The notes under the pieces were generated by a model. The model was not told the DNA's origin. It saw only the letters and a program-made list of their open reading frames with translations, and did no database searches. The translations under genes and the position numbers were made by a program. A stretch of 5,866 nt of DNA from CAZYWA01 sp964650975 [NCBI: uncultured bacterium] (lineage in GTDB: Bacteria; JADJOY01): the NCBI GenBank assembly GCA_964650975.1, contig CAZYWA010000507.1, positions 1-5,866 of the forward strand, in the 5' to 3' direction. Below, one piece after another: positions 1-5,866 of this stretch (position 1 is the stretch's first letter; each line of letters starts with the position of its first letter).

Positions 1-196
1 CCATGCCCTTCTTCACTCCGTGACAGGCCCGGCCCGTGTCGTTCGAGACGTCGAAGCCGCAGCCGACCCCTGGGCAGAGGTCAACGAGAGCGTGAAACCA
101 GGGGCTTGCCGGTGCCGCTGGTGAGGAAATCGGAACGCGCCGAACAGCGCGCGGCGCGGAGTCGCGCCGGTGGGGCCGGAACAGCCCGCCGAAAAA
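1..196. other. Region without a supported gene at the left edge
   Basis: No coding region can be supported here. The minus-strand frame that follows the TAG stop of the small exported protein stays open to the left edge (about 65 codons) and has GC-rich third positions. However, it has no ATG, GTG or TTG until the last few codons: GTG at about 11-13 and ATG at 2-4. A plus-strand frame is also open from base 2 to a TGA at 122-124, but its third positions are less GC-rich, so it is weak evidence for the tail of a gene entering from the left. Short open frames arise by chance at this base composition. The only visible structure is the inverted repeat at 136-169, described separately. A downstream minus-strand gene could begin at the extreme left edge, but one codon is not enough to call it. 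Confidence 0.5.
136..169. repeat. Three-arm GC-rich inverted repeat (possible hairpin) downstream of the small exported protein gene
   Basis: Three 7-base arms alternate: CGCGCCG at 136-142, CGGCGCG at 152-158 and CGCGCCG at 163-169. The middle arm can pair perfectly with the right arm (4-base loop, 159-162) or with the left arm (9-base loop, 143-151), so the two hairpins exclude each other. On the minus strand the element begins 28 bases after the TAG of the small exported protein gene, so it could end or stabilise that transcript. There is no T-run after either hairpin on either strand, so it is not a typical intrinsic terminator. A chance inverted repeat in very GC-rich DNA is a real alternative. 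Confidence 0.35.
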
Positions 197-643
197 CTAA
201 CGCGACGGCTTGGGGAAGATGTCCGCCGGGACGCCGGGGAACGTCGCTCGCAGATTGCGAACGAAGCCGGCGCTCGCGTCCTCGGCGCCGAGCGGATCGT
301 CAGGATCCTCCGGGACCTTGCCGAGATCGAGCACGACCCACGCTCCGTCCTTCCGCTCGAGCAACGCCGGGCCGCCCTCCGCGACCGCCTTTCCTTGCTT
401 GTCGAGCGGCGTCACGTCGATCCAGGCCCAGTCGCCGTGCGCCTTGAGGTAGTGGACCTGGAATACGACCTTTTGCTCACCGCGCAGCGCATCGAGGATC
501 GCCTGGCGCTCGGGGTTTCCCTTGGCCGGCGTGTGTGCGCCCTCGTCGGCCCCTGCGGCGGAGCTCGCCGGGAGCGAGAGCGCGCACGCCGCCACCGCGA
601 ACACCGCGATGACCAGGCTCGCGAATTTTTCCATGCGTCGCAT
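197..643 (-). CDS. Small exported protein of unknown function (148 aa)
   Basis: I do not recognise a named family. The 148-aa product begins with a basic stretch (MRRMEK) and a hydrophobic segment (about residues 7-29, FASLVIAVFAVAACALSLP), a clear export signal. Two readings are possible: a lipoprotein signal with lipobox VAAC (Cys20), or ordinary signal peptidase I cleavage after the Ala/Ser-rich SSAAGA at about 28-32. The mature part has a compact core at about residues 46-109: ILDALR, a beta-like segment VVFQVHYLKAHGDWAWIDV, then ALLERKDGAWVVLDL, followed by an acidic Pro/Asp-rich stretch (PEDPDDPLGAED). The GDWAW strand and GAWVVLDL hairpin recall small secreted proteobacterial proteins that carry ILDALR and GDWAF-type motifs, from memory only. 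The start at 643 is chosen because AGGGAG (659-654) lies 10 bases upstream. The ATG at 634 would be 19 bases away, and reading further upstream puts non-signal-like, Arg/Ser-rich sequence in front. It is divergent from the flavoprotein gene. Confidence 0.8.
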   Translation of the reverse strand: MRRMEKFASLVIAVFAVAACALSLPASSAAGADEGAHTPAKGNPERQAILDALRGEQKVVFQVHYLKAHGDWAWIDVTPLDKQGKAVAEGGPALLERKDGAWVVLDLGKVPEDPDDPLGAEDASAGFVRNLRATFPGVPADIFPKPSR

Positions 644-752
644 CGGATGGGTTCTCCCTATGGAGCAAACGCGGCGACGATAGCCGAGCCCCGTCGCGGG
701 AGTCGAGCGCTCGCGGCCCTCCGAGTCTCCGATCATTCGCTGGGTTCCCCGC
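644..752. promoter_or_regulatory. Divergent intergenic region between exported protein and flavoprotein
   Basis: This 109-bp spacer separates two divergently transcribed genes and must hold at least part of both promoters. On the minus strand TATCGT (682-677) could be a -10 element, giving a leader of about 27 bases that includes the ribosome binding site; no good -35 match stands 17 bases upstream. No convincing sigma-70 boxes are visible for the plus strand. A perfect 10-base palindrome, CGAGCGCTCG (704-713), lies near the middle, and TGGGTTC occurs as a direct repeat at 648-654 and 741-747, close to the two start codons. These could be operator sites, but short palindromes of G and C are common at this composition. 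Confidence 0.4.
654..659 (-). promoter_or_regulatory. Ribosome binding site for the small exported protein
   Basis: On the minus strand AGGGAG (659 down to 654) is a good Shine-Dalgarno match, 10 bases before the ATG at 643 and 19 before the ATG at 634. It supports the upstream of the two closely spaced ATG codons. Confidence 0.55.
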
Positions 753-2195
753 GTGCGAAGCGGCGGTATCGTTGAGGCCGTGGCGGTTCCCGCATCCGAC
801 GACCTCGAACCTGAGCGTGACGTGCCGCTGCTGGTGATCGGCGCGGGTGCCGCGGGGCTCTTCGCCGCGCTGGCGGCGCGCGGCGCCATCGCGCTCGACG
901 GTTCGTTCCGTGCCGCGGATCGTGGCGCGCCGGAGGTGCTGCTGCTCGATGGTGCGAAGCGGCCCGGCGCCAAGATCCTGGTGTCGGGCGGCGGCCGCTG
1001 CAACGTCACCAACACGCGTGTGAGAGAGACCGATTTCGAGACCGACGCGCCGCGCGCGCTGCGTGGAGTCCTGGCGGCGTTTTCGCCGGTGCACGTTCGA
1101 AACTTCTTCGCGTCGCGAGGCGTGCTGCTCCACGAGGAGGCGCAGGGGAAGCTCTTCCCCGACACCGACGACGCGCGCACCGTGCTCGCGGCGCTGACCG
1201 GCGCGATCGCGGACGCGGGAGTCGGGCTCGAGGCCGGTCACGCGGTGACGAGGGTCGCGCGCGACGGTGCCGGATTCGTCGTGAGCCGCGAAAGCGACGC
1301 GCTGCGAGCCCGCCGCGTCATCGTCGCGACCGGAGGGCGAAGCCTCCCCAAGAGCGGCTCGAACGGCGCCGGTTACGCGTTCCTCGAGAGTCTCGGAGTG
1401 GAGGTGCTGCCGCAACGCCCGGCCCTCGCGCCGCTTCGCTTCGGTCCCGGAAATCCGCTCCACGACCTCGCCGGACTCACCCTGCCGGCGATTCTCTCGC
1501 TGGTGCCGCCGTCGACCGCCGACGAGCAAGTGGCTGGAGCGAAATTCCGGCCGCTCGCCCGCGCGGCGGGCAGCCTGCTCGTGACGCACGACGGAGCTTC
1601 CGGGCCGGTGGCGCTCGACGTGAGCCACGCGTGCGCGAGGTCGGTCGCTGCCGGCGACGGCGCACGTCTCCTCGCCGACTTCTGGACGCTCACGAGAGCG
1701 CGCGCCGAGGAGCTGGGCTTCGCGCGCGGCGGGAAGGCACCCGGAGCGTGCGTGCCGCCCGACGTGACGCGGCGTCCGATGACGTTCGAGGAGTTTCACG
1801 CGGAGGTCTCGGCGATGGCCGGAGCACGCGCGATCACCAACTTGCTCGCGGACGTCGTGCCGCGCGCGCTGGCCGAGCGTGCCGCCCTGGACGCCGGTCT
1901 CGACGCGGCGCGCGCTTCGCGCGGGATCCACACCGGCGAGTGGCGAAAGCTCTTCCGGTGGCTGGCGCGACTCGAGCTGCCGCTCGCCGGGACCGGCGGC
2001 TATCGGAAAGCGGAGGTGACGGCGGGTGGAGTGCCGCTCGCCGCGCTGGGCCGGACCAGTCTCGAAGCCCGCGCGGTCCCGGGGCTCTTCGTGTGCGGCG
2101 AGGTCGTGAACGTCACCGGCCGGCTCGGCGGCTTCAACTTCCAGTGGGCCTGGTCGAGCGGCGTTGCGGCGGGCCGCGCCGCAGGCTCGTCCTAG
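753..2195 (+). CDS. FAD-dependent oxidoreductase, HI0933/YhiN/BaiN-like family
   Basis: This is a complete cytosolic flavoprotein of 480 aa. It has the N-terminal dinucleotide-binding motif GAGAAGL (30-36) and the family hallmark GGGRCNVTN (79-87). It also has EEAQGKLFP (128-136), VIVATGGRSLPKSGSNGAGY (189-208), LVTHDGASGPVALDVS (276-291) and a C-terminal FAD-contacting block, GLFVCGEVVNVTGRLGGFNF (444-463), followed by QWAWSSG. This motif order defines the HI0933 family (TIGR00275), whose members include E. coli YhiN and the bile-acid-locus flavoprotein BaiN. The physiological substrate of most members is unknown, and nothing here points to bile acid chemistry. The protein is longer than the usual 390-420 aa: there is a 23-residue leader before the first strand, an extra stretch after the first helix (about 44-60) and a loop at about 323-342. 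The start codon GTG at 753 is the first after an in-frame TAG at 681-683; GTG at 780 is an alternative. Neither has a strong ribosome binding site, so the leader may be overcalled. Confidence 0.93.
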   Translation: MRSGGIVEAVAVPASDDLEPERDVPLLVIGAGAAGLFAALAARGAIALDGSFRAADRGAPEVLLLDGAKRPGAKILVSGGGRCNVTNTRVRETDFETDAPRALRGVLAAFSPVHVRNFFASRGVLLHEEAQGKLFPDTDDARTVLAALTGAIADAGVGLEAGHAVTRVARDGAGFVVSRESDALRARRVIVATGGRSLPKSGSNGAGYAFLESLGVEVLPQRPALAPLRFGPGNPLHDLAGLTLPAILSLVPPSTADEQVAGAKFRPLARAAGSLLVTHDGASGPVALDVSHACARSVAAGDGARLLADFWTLTRARAEELGFARGGKAPGACVPPDVTRRPMTFEEFHAEVSAMAGARAITNLLADVVPRALAERAALDAGLDAARASRGIHTGEWRKLFRWLARLELPLAGTGGYRKAEVTAGGVPLAALGRTSLEARAVPGLFVCGEVVNVTGRLGGFNFQWAWSSGVAAGRAAGSS

Positions 2196-2232
2196 ATGAT
2201 CATCCCAGGATCACGCGCACGCGGTGCGCGTG
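2195..2232. terminator. Palindrome and strong hairpin at the convergent gene junction (possible terminator)
   Basis: Two inverted repeats follow each other. The first is a perfect 10-base palindrome, GATGATCATC (2195-2204), which starts on the last base of the flavoprotein TAG and includes the TGA of the opposing gene. The second is a 9-bp perfect stem, CACGCGCAC (2212-2220) and GTGCGCGTG (2224-2232), with a 3-base loop. The stem begins 16 bases after the flavoprotein stop and lies within the last codons of the opposing gene. No T-run follows on the plus strand, so if it terminates transcription it is not by the classic intrinsic mechanism; it could also protect the 3' end or pause polymerase. 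On the opposing transcript the same stem forms just before the stop codon. Confidence 0.45.
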
Positions 2233-5200
2233 GCCGTCGTCCGCGAGCGGGATGGCAGCCGCCGGGTCGCTGACGAGCTCGCCGTCGATCTCGATTCGCG
2301 CGACGCCGCGGCTCACATGCCGGGGGTTCTCGACGACGATGTCGTAGCGCGCGGACCGGTAGCGAAAGATCATCTCGAATCCGCTCCAGGCGCTGGGAAT
2401 GCACGGTTCGATGCGCAGCGCGGCGCCGCGCAGCCGGAAGCCGAGGATGGATTCGAGCCCGGCGCGGTAGAGCCATCCGGCCGAGCCCGTGTACCAGGTC
2501 CAGCCGCCGCGCCCGGCGTGCGGGCGAGTGGAGTAAACGTCGGCGCACACCACGTAGGGCTCCACCTTGTAGCGGCGGATCGCCGCGCGCGAGCTCGAGG
2601 AGGAAATGGGATTGAGCATCCGGAAGATCTCGGTGGCTTTGTCGCCGTCGCCGAGGCCGGCGAAAGCGACCACCACCCACGCCGCGGCGTGGGTGTATTG
2701 GCCGCCGTTCTCGCGGATGCCCGGCGGGTAGCCCTTGATGTAGCCGGGATCGAGCGGCGTGTGGTCGAAGGGCGGAGCGAAGAGCTGCACCAAGCCGTCG
2801 TCGCGCCGGACCAGATGCACGTCGACGGACGCCATCGCGCGAGCGCTGCGCTCGCGGTTCCCCGCGCCCGAGATCACGGCCCAGGACTGCGCGATCGAGT
2901 CGATCTTGCACTCGTCGCTCGACACCGAGCCGAGTGGAGTTCCATCGTCGTAGTAAGCGCGCCGGTACCATTCGCCATCCCAGGCCTCGCGCTCGACCGA
3001 CTCCGCGAGACAAGCGGCATGGGCGCGCCAGGTCCGGGCGCGCTCGAGGTCGCCACGGCTCTCGGCGAAGGGCGCGAAGCGCATGAGAGCCGCGTGCAGG
3101 AACCACGCGAGCCACACGCTCTCGCCGGTACCGCCTTCGCCGACGCGGTCCATGCCGTCGTTCCAGTCGCCGCTTCCCATGAGTGGCAGGCCGTGGGCGC
3201 CCACCGCGAGACTCCGATCGAGCGCTCGCGCGCCGTGCTCGTAGACGCTGGTGCTCTCGGCCGAGATGGCGGGCTGGAAGAAACGGTCGCGCTCGTCCGG
3301 CGTGAGCGGCGCGGCTTCCAGGTAGGGCACGTTCTCGTCGAGCACGCTCGGGTCGCCGGCGGTCTCGACGTACTCGGCGAGCAAGTAAGGCAGCCACAGC
3401 AAGTCGTCGGACATCCTGGTGCGGACGCCCTGGCCGGTGAGCGGCAGCCACCAGTGCTGCACGTCGCCTTCGACGAACTGGCGCGCCGCGGCGCGCAGCA
3501 ATTGCTCGCGCGTGCTCGCCGGATCCGTCACGGCGAGCGCCATCGAATCTTGCAGCTGGTCCCGGAATCCGTAGGCGCCGCTCGCTTGATAGAAGCCCGA
3601 GCGTGCCCACATCCGGCACGCGAGCGTCTGATAGAGGAGCCAGCGGTTCAGCATCAGGTCCATCGATCGCTCGGGGGTTTTCACCTGTACCGTGCCCAAG
3701 ACGTCGTCCCACCGTCGCCGCACGTCGCGAAGCACGCCGTCGAGATCGGCCTGGCGATACCGCCGAATCAGCGCGGTTGCGTCCGCCTTCGTTTCCGCCT
3801 CGCCGAGGAAGAACACCACCTCCGCGCTCGCGTGCGGGCCGAGCTCGAGGCGGGTCTGGAGGGCCGCGCAAGGATCGAGACCGGCTCCCACTCGTCCCGA
3901 GAGCCTCTTGCCCGCGCCGATCGCGGCGGGGTCGGCGAGCGTGCCGTTGCGACCCAAAAACTCGGCTCGATCGCCGGTCCACGACGTCTGCTTGCCGGCC
4001 AGGTCGGCGAACGCGACGCGTGAGCCGAGTCCAGCGCGCCAAGGATTGCGCGCGAGCACCGCGCCGGTGTCGGCGTCGACCTCGGTCACGACGAACGGCG
4101 CCGACGCGGGACGCGAGCGGCCGAGGACCCATTCGACGTAGGCGCTGACCCCCATCCGGCGTGTGCGGTCCGAACGGTTGTGGATCCTGAGCCGCGAGAT
4201 CTTGATGGAGTCCGCAACCGGCACGTAGACGTCGAGCTCGAGGGCGATCCCGTCGGAGGTGTGCTCGAAGCGGCTCACGCCCTGGCCGTGCCGGCATACG
4301 TAGCTTCCGGCTTCGTTGCGGATGGGGCGCGCGGTGGGGTTCCAGACATCGCCCGTGGCTTCGTCGCGGACGTACAGAACCTCGCCGGGCCGGTTGACGA
4401 CCGGATCGTTCGACCAGGGACTGAGCTGGTTTTCGCGGCTGTCGAGCGACCACGTGTATCCGCCGCCGTCCGCCGACACCTGGCACCCGAAGCGCGGATT
4501 CGCGATCACGTTGATCCACGGCGCGGGCGTTTCCTGTCCCGCGCCGAGCACCGTCACGTACTCGCGGCCGTCGTCGGAGAATCCGCCCAGGCCGTTCCAG
4601 AACTCGAGCGAGAGCTTGGGCAGCGCGGCTTCGAGGTGGCGGCGCGGTCCGAGTGGGCGGCGTCTGGGAAGCGCGGCAGGCTCGGGGGCGGCCACGCGGT
4701 CGAGCTGCTCGGAAAGGCTCCCTCGGCGGCTCAGCAGGATCGCGCGCGCCGCGAACTCGAGGAGTCTGCGGATCTCGTCGGTCACCAGCTCGCCGCGCAG
4801 CACCACCACGTTTCCCCCGGGACCGCGGCCTTCGCCGGTGGTCGCCGAGTGGCTGGCGCGCGAGGCGGTCTCGAGGGCGCCTTGGAGGTCCTGGGAATAC
4901 GAAGGCGCGCGCTCGTTCAGGATCACCAGGTCGACCGCGAGCTGCTTCACGCGCCAGTACTGGTGCGCGAGCAACAGCTGCCGGACGATCTGGATGTCCT
5001 CGGGATCGTCGATCCGGGTCAGCACGATGGGAAGATCGCCGGAGATGCCGTAAGGCCAGAGCGCCGTCGGCCCGAGCTGATTTCGCGCCAGGGCCTCCGC
5101 CGAGGGCCTGAGACCCGGGTCGGAGTAGAGGACGTGGTTCGCGAGGTGCTGGAAGAGGTGGGCGTCGTCGGGGCTCACACCCAGGTGATGGAGCTGGACC

Positions 5201-5866
5201 TGAGCCTGCGTCCACGCGAGCGTCGCGGCGCGCTCGAAGGCCGCGGGATCGTGATGCTTGTCGGCCAGGTCGAGCGCCTCGGCGCGCGACTTCGCGACCA
5301 GCGTCCAGAACGCGACGCGCACCGTGCCGCCGGGAGGAACCCGGACCCGGCGACGCAGGCTGAAGATCGGATCGAGAACGGTGCCCGTGGTGGCCGAGAG
5401 CGCCTGACCGTCGTGCACCGAGAGCGCCGTGCGGAGGGTGCGTCCCCGGCCGATGAACCGCGCTCGATCGGTTTCGAGCTGCACCGGCCCCAGCGCTTCG
5501 CCCTCGACGACGGCGAGGTGCGCGGCCCACACGGCGGGCTCGCTCGGCGATCGCGGCCGCCGCGTGGCGAGCAGCGCTCCCACCTCGGCGACCAGCTCGG
5601 TTTGCACGAAGAGCTTGGAGAAGGCCGGGTGCGCTTCGTCGGCGGCCGCGGGAGCCAGCACCAGCTCCGCGTACGAGGTGATGTCGATCTCTCTCGCGCG
5701 CGAGCCGGCGTTGGTGATCGAGACGCGCCGGACCTCGCCGTCGTCCTCGGGAGAGACGACGACGTCGAGCGTGGTGGTGAGCGTTCCGTCGCGGCGGCGG
5801 ATCTCGGCTCCGTCCTCGACGAAGGTCACGTCGTAGGCGTCGGGCTCGCGCGCCGTCGGCTGGTAT
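2200..5866 (-). CDS. Cyclic beta-1,2-glucan synthase-like protein, C-terminal part with GH94 phosphorylase domain (partial)
   Basis: The gene enters from the right edge: the frame is open through 5865 (YQPTAREPDAYD precedes the GTG at 5829), so that GTG is probably an internal Val. Numbering visible residues from 5865, 1221 aa are present. Residues 1 to about 245 form a beta-rich, carbohydrate-binding-like module (TTTLDVVVSPEDD, FVQTELV, LLATRRPRSPSEP). Next is a helical segment with LWPYGISGDLP (269-279), a variable Arg/Pro-rich linker, a second sandwich starting at LEFWNGLGGF (420-429), and an (alpha/alpha)6-type catalytic domain at about 700-1130. GH94 motifs are intact: GFRDQLQDSM (766-775), RTRMSDDLLW (815-824), GSGDWNDGM carrying the DWND acid motif (900-903), and PGIRENGGQYTHA (1048-1060). 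In the NdvB/ChvB/Cgs family this domain phosphorolyses beta-1,2-glucan chains and sets ring size. The membrane GT84 synthase part would lie upstream, outside the window. A free-standing GH94 oligosaccharide phosphorylase cannot be excluded, although the tandem modules favour the large synthase type. No frameshift is visible. Confidence 0.9.
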   Translation of the reverse strand, partial: YQPTAREPDAYDVTFVEDGAEIRRRDGTLTTTLDVVVSPEDDGEVRRVSITNAGSRAREIDITSYAELVLAPAAADEAHPAFSKLFVQTELVAEVGALLATRRPRSPSEPAVWAAHLAVVEGEALGPVQLETDRARFIGRGRTLRTALSVHDGQALSATTGTVLDPIFSLRRRVRVPPGGTVRVAFWTLVAKSRAEALDLADKHHDPAAFERAATLAWTQAQVQLHHLGVSPDDAHLFQHLANHVLYSDPGLRPSAEALARNQLGPTALWPYGISGDLPIVLTRIDDPEDIQIVRQLLLAHQYWRVKQLAVDLVILNERAPSYSQDLQGALETASRASHSATTGEGRGPGGNVVVLRGELVTDEIRRLLEFAARAILLSRRGSLSEQLDRVAAPEPAALPRRRPLGPRRHLEAALPKLSLEFWNGLGGFSDDGREYVTVLGAGQETPAPWINVIANPRFGCQVSADGGGYTWSLDSRENQLSPWSNDPVVNRPGEVLYVRDEATGDVWNPTARPIRNEAGSYVCRHGQGVSRFEHTSDGIALELDVYVPVADSIKISRLRIHNRSDRTRRMGVSAYVEWVLGRSRPASAPFVVTEVDADTGAVLARNPWRAGLGSRVAFADLAGKQTSWTGDRAEFLGRNGTLADPAAIGAGKRLSGRVGAGLDPCAALQTRLELGPHASAEVVFFLGEAETKADATALIRRYRQADLDGVLRDVRRRWDDVLGTVQVKTPERSMDLMLNRWLLYQTLACRMWARSGFYQASGAYGFRDQLQDSMALAVTDPASTREQLLRAAARQFVEGDVQHWWLPLTGQGVRTRMSDDLLWLPYLLAEYVETAGDPSVLDENVPYLEAAPLTPDERDRFFQPAISAESTSVYEHGARALDRSLAVGAHGLPLMGSGDWNDGMDRVGEGGTGESVWLAWFLHAALMRFAPFAESRGDLERARTWRAHAACLAESVEREAWDGEWYRRAYYDDGTPLGSVSSDECKIDSIAQSWAVISGAGNRERSARAMASVDVHLVRRDDGLVQLFAPPFDHTPLDPGYIKGYPPGIRENGGQYTHAAAWVVVAFAGLGDGDKATEIFRMLNPISSSSSRAAIRRYKVEPYVVCADVYSTRPHAGRGGWTWYTGSAGWLYRAGLESILGFRLRGAALRIEPCIPSAWSGFEMIFRYRSARYDIVVENPRHVSRGVARIEIDGELVSDPAAAIPLADDGHAHRVRVILG

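Noticed and set aside
192-196. T-run on the minus strand directly after the TAG of the exported protein, as an intrinsic terminator
   Set aside because: No stem precedes the five Ts; the nearest good hairpin lies after them, in the wrong order for an intrinsic terminator.
644-1180. Upstream extension of the small exported protein to a start at 1180 (327 aa)
   Set aside because: The extension is Ser/Arg/Pro-rich, lies antisense to the conserved FAD-binding region of the flavoprotein, and would bury a good signal peptide and ribosome binding site inside the protein.
477-1931. A 484-codon minus-strand open frame antisense to the flavoprotein gene and running into the exported protein gene
   Set aside because: It is Arg-rich and motif-free, and it is contradicted by the unmistakable HI0933-family protein on the plus strand.
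3445-3447. Leu (visible residue 807) after HWW, where I first expected a His in GH94 synthase-type proteins (HWWH)
   Set aside because: I recall both HWWL and HWWH forms in large glucan synthase-like proteins, and without an alignment I cannot call this a lost catalytic residue. The DWND and RENGGQYTHA motifs are intact.
2224-4023. A 599-codon plus-strand open frame antisense to the GH94 gene
   Set aside because: It shows no family motifs and low-complexity Arg/Ala/Val composition. It mirrors the codon pattern of the opposite strand, so it is a shadow.
2192-5530. A minus-strand open frame of 1112 codons overlapping the GH94 gene in another frame
   Set aside because: It is extremely Arg-, Pro- and Ala-rich with no recognisable domain, while the overlapping frame has clear GH94 motifs throughout. 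Long stop-free shadow frames are expected at this GC content.

Overview
This is a GC-rich window (roughly 70% by eye) from a bacterium. Its lineage cannot be fixed from the sequence. Strong GC bias at third codon positions, a cyclic-glucan-synthase-type GH94 protein and a GC-rich HI0933-type flavoprotein would fit Myxococcota, Gemmatimonadota, some Proteobacteria or uncultured soil and sediment phyla. No mobile element, CRISPR array, tRNA, rRNA or phage feature is visible, and the region reads as ordinary chromosome.

Layout from left to right. Positions 1-196 hold no gene I can support, only a compact GC-rich inverted repeat. A small exported protein of 148 aa with no recognised function lies on the minus strand (197-643). 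A 109-bp divergent intergenic region follows (644-752). The plus strand then carries a complete FAD-dependent oxidoreductase of the HI0933/YhiN/BaiN family (753-2195). Only 4 bp separate its stop from that of a very large minus-strand gene (2200 to beyond the right edge). That gene is the C-terminal 1221 residues of a cyclic beta-1,2-glucan-synthase-like protein with an intact GH94 phosphorylase domain; its start lies outside the window.

The three genes do not form one operon. The small exported protein and the flavoprotein are divergent and may share the 109-bp promoter region. The flavoprotein and the glucan gene are convergent, and their ends are packed so tightly that the strongest hairpin downstream of the flavoprotein lies inside the coding end of the glucan gene. 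There is no clear metabolic link between the flavoprotein and the glucan enzyme. I found no convincing undescribed system. The points most worth a second look are the convergent junction, the uncharacterised exported protein and the architecture of the truncated GH94 gene.
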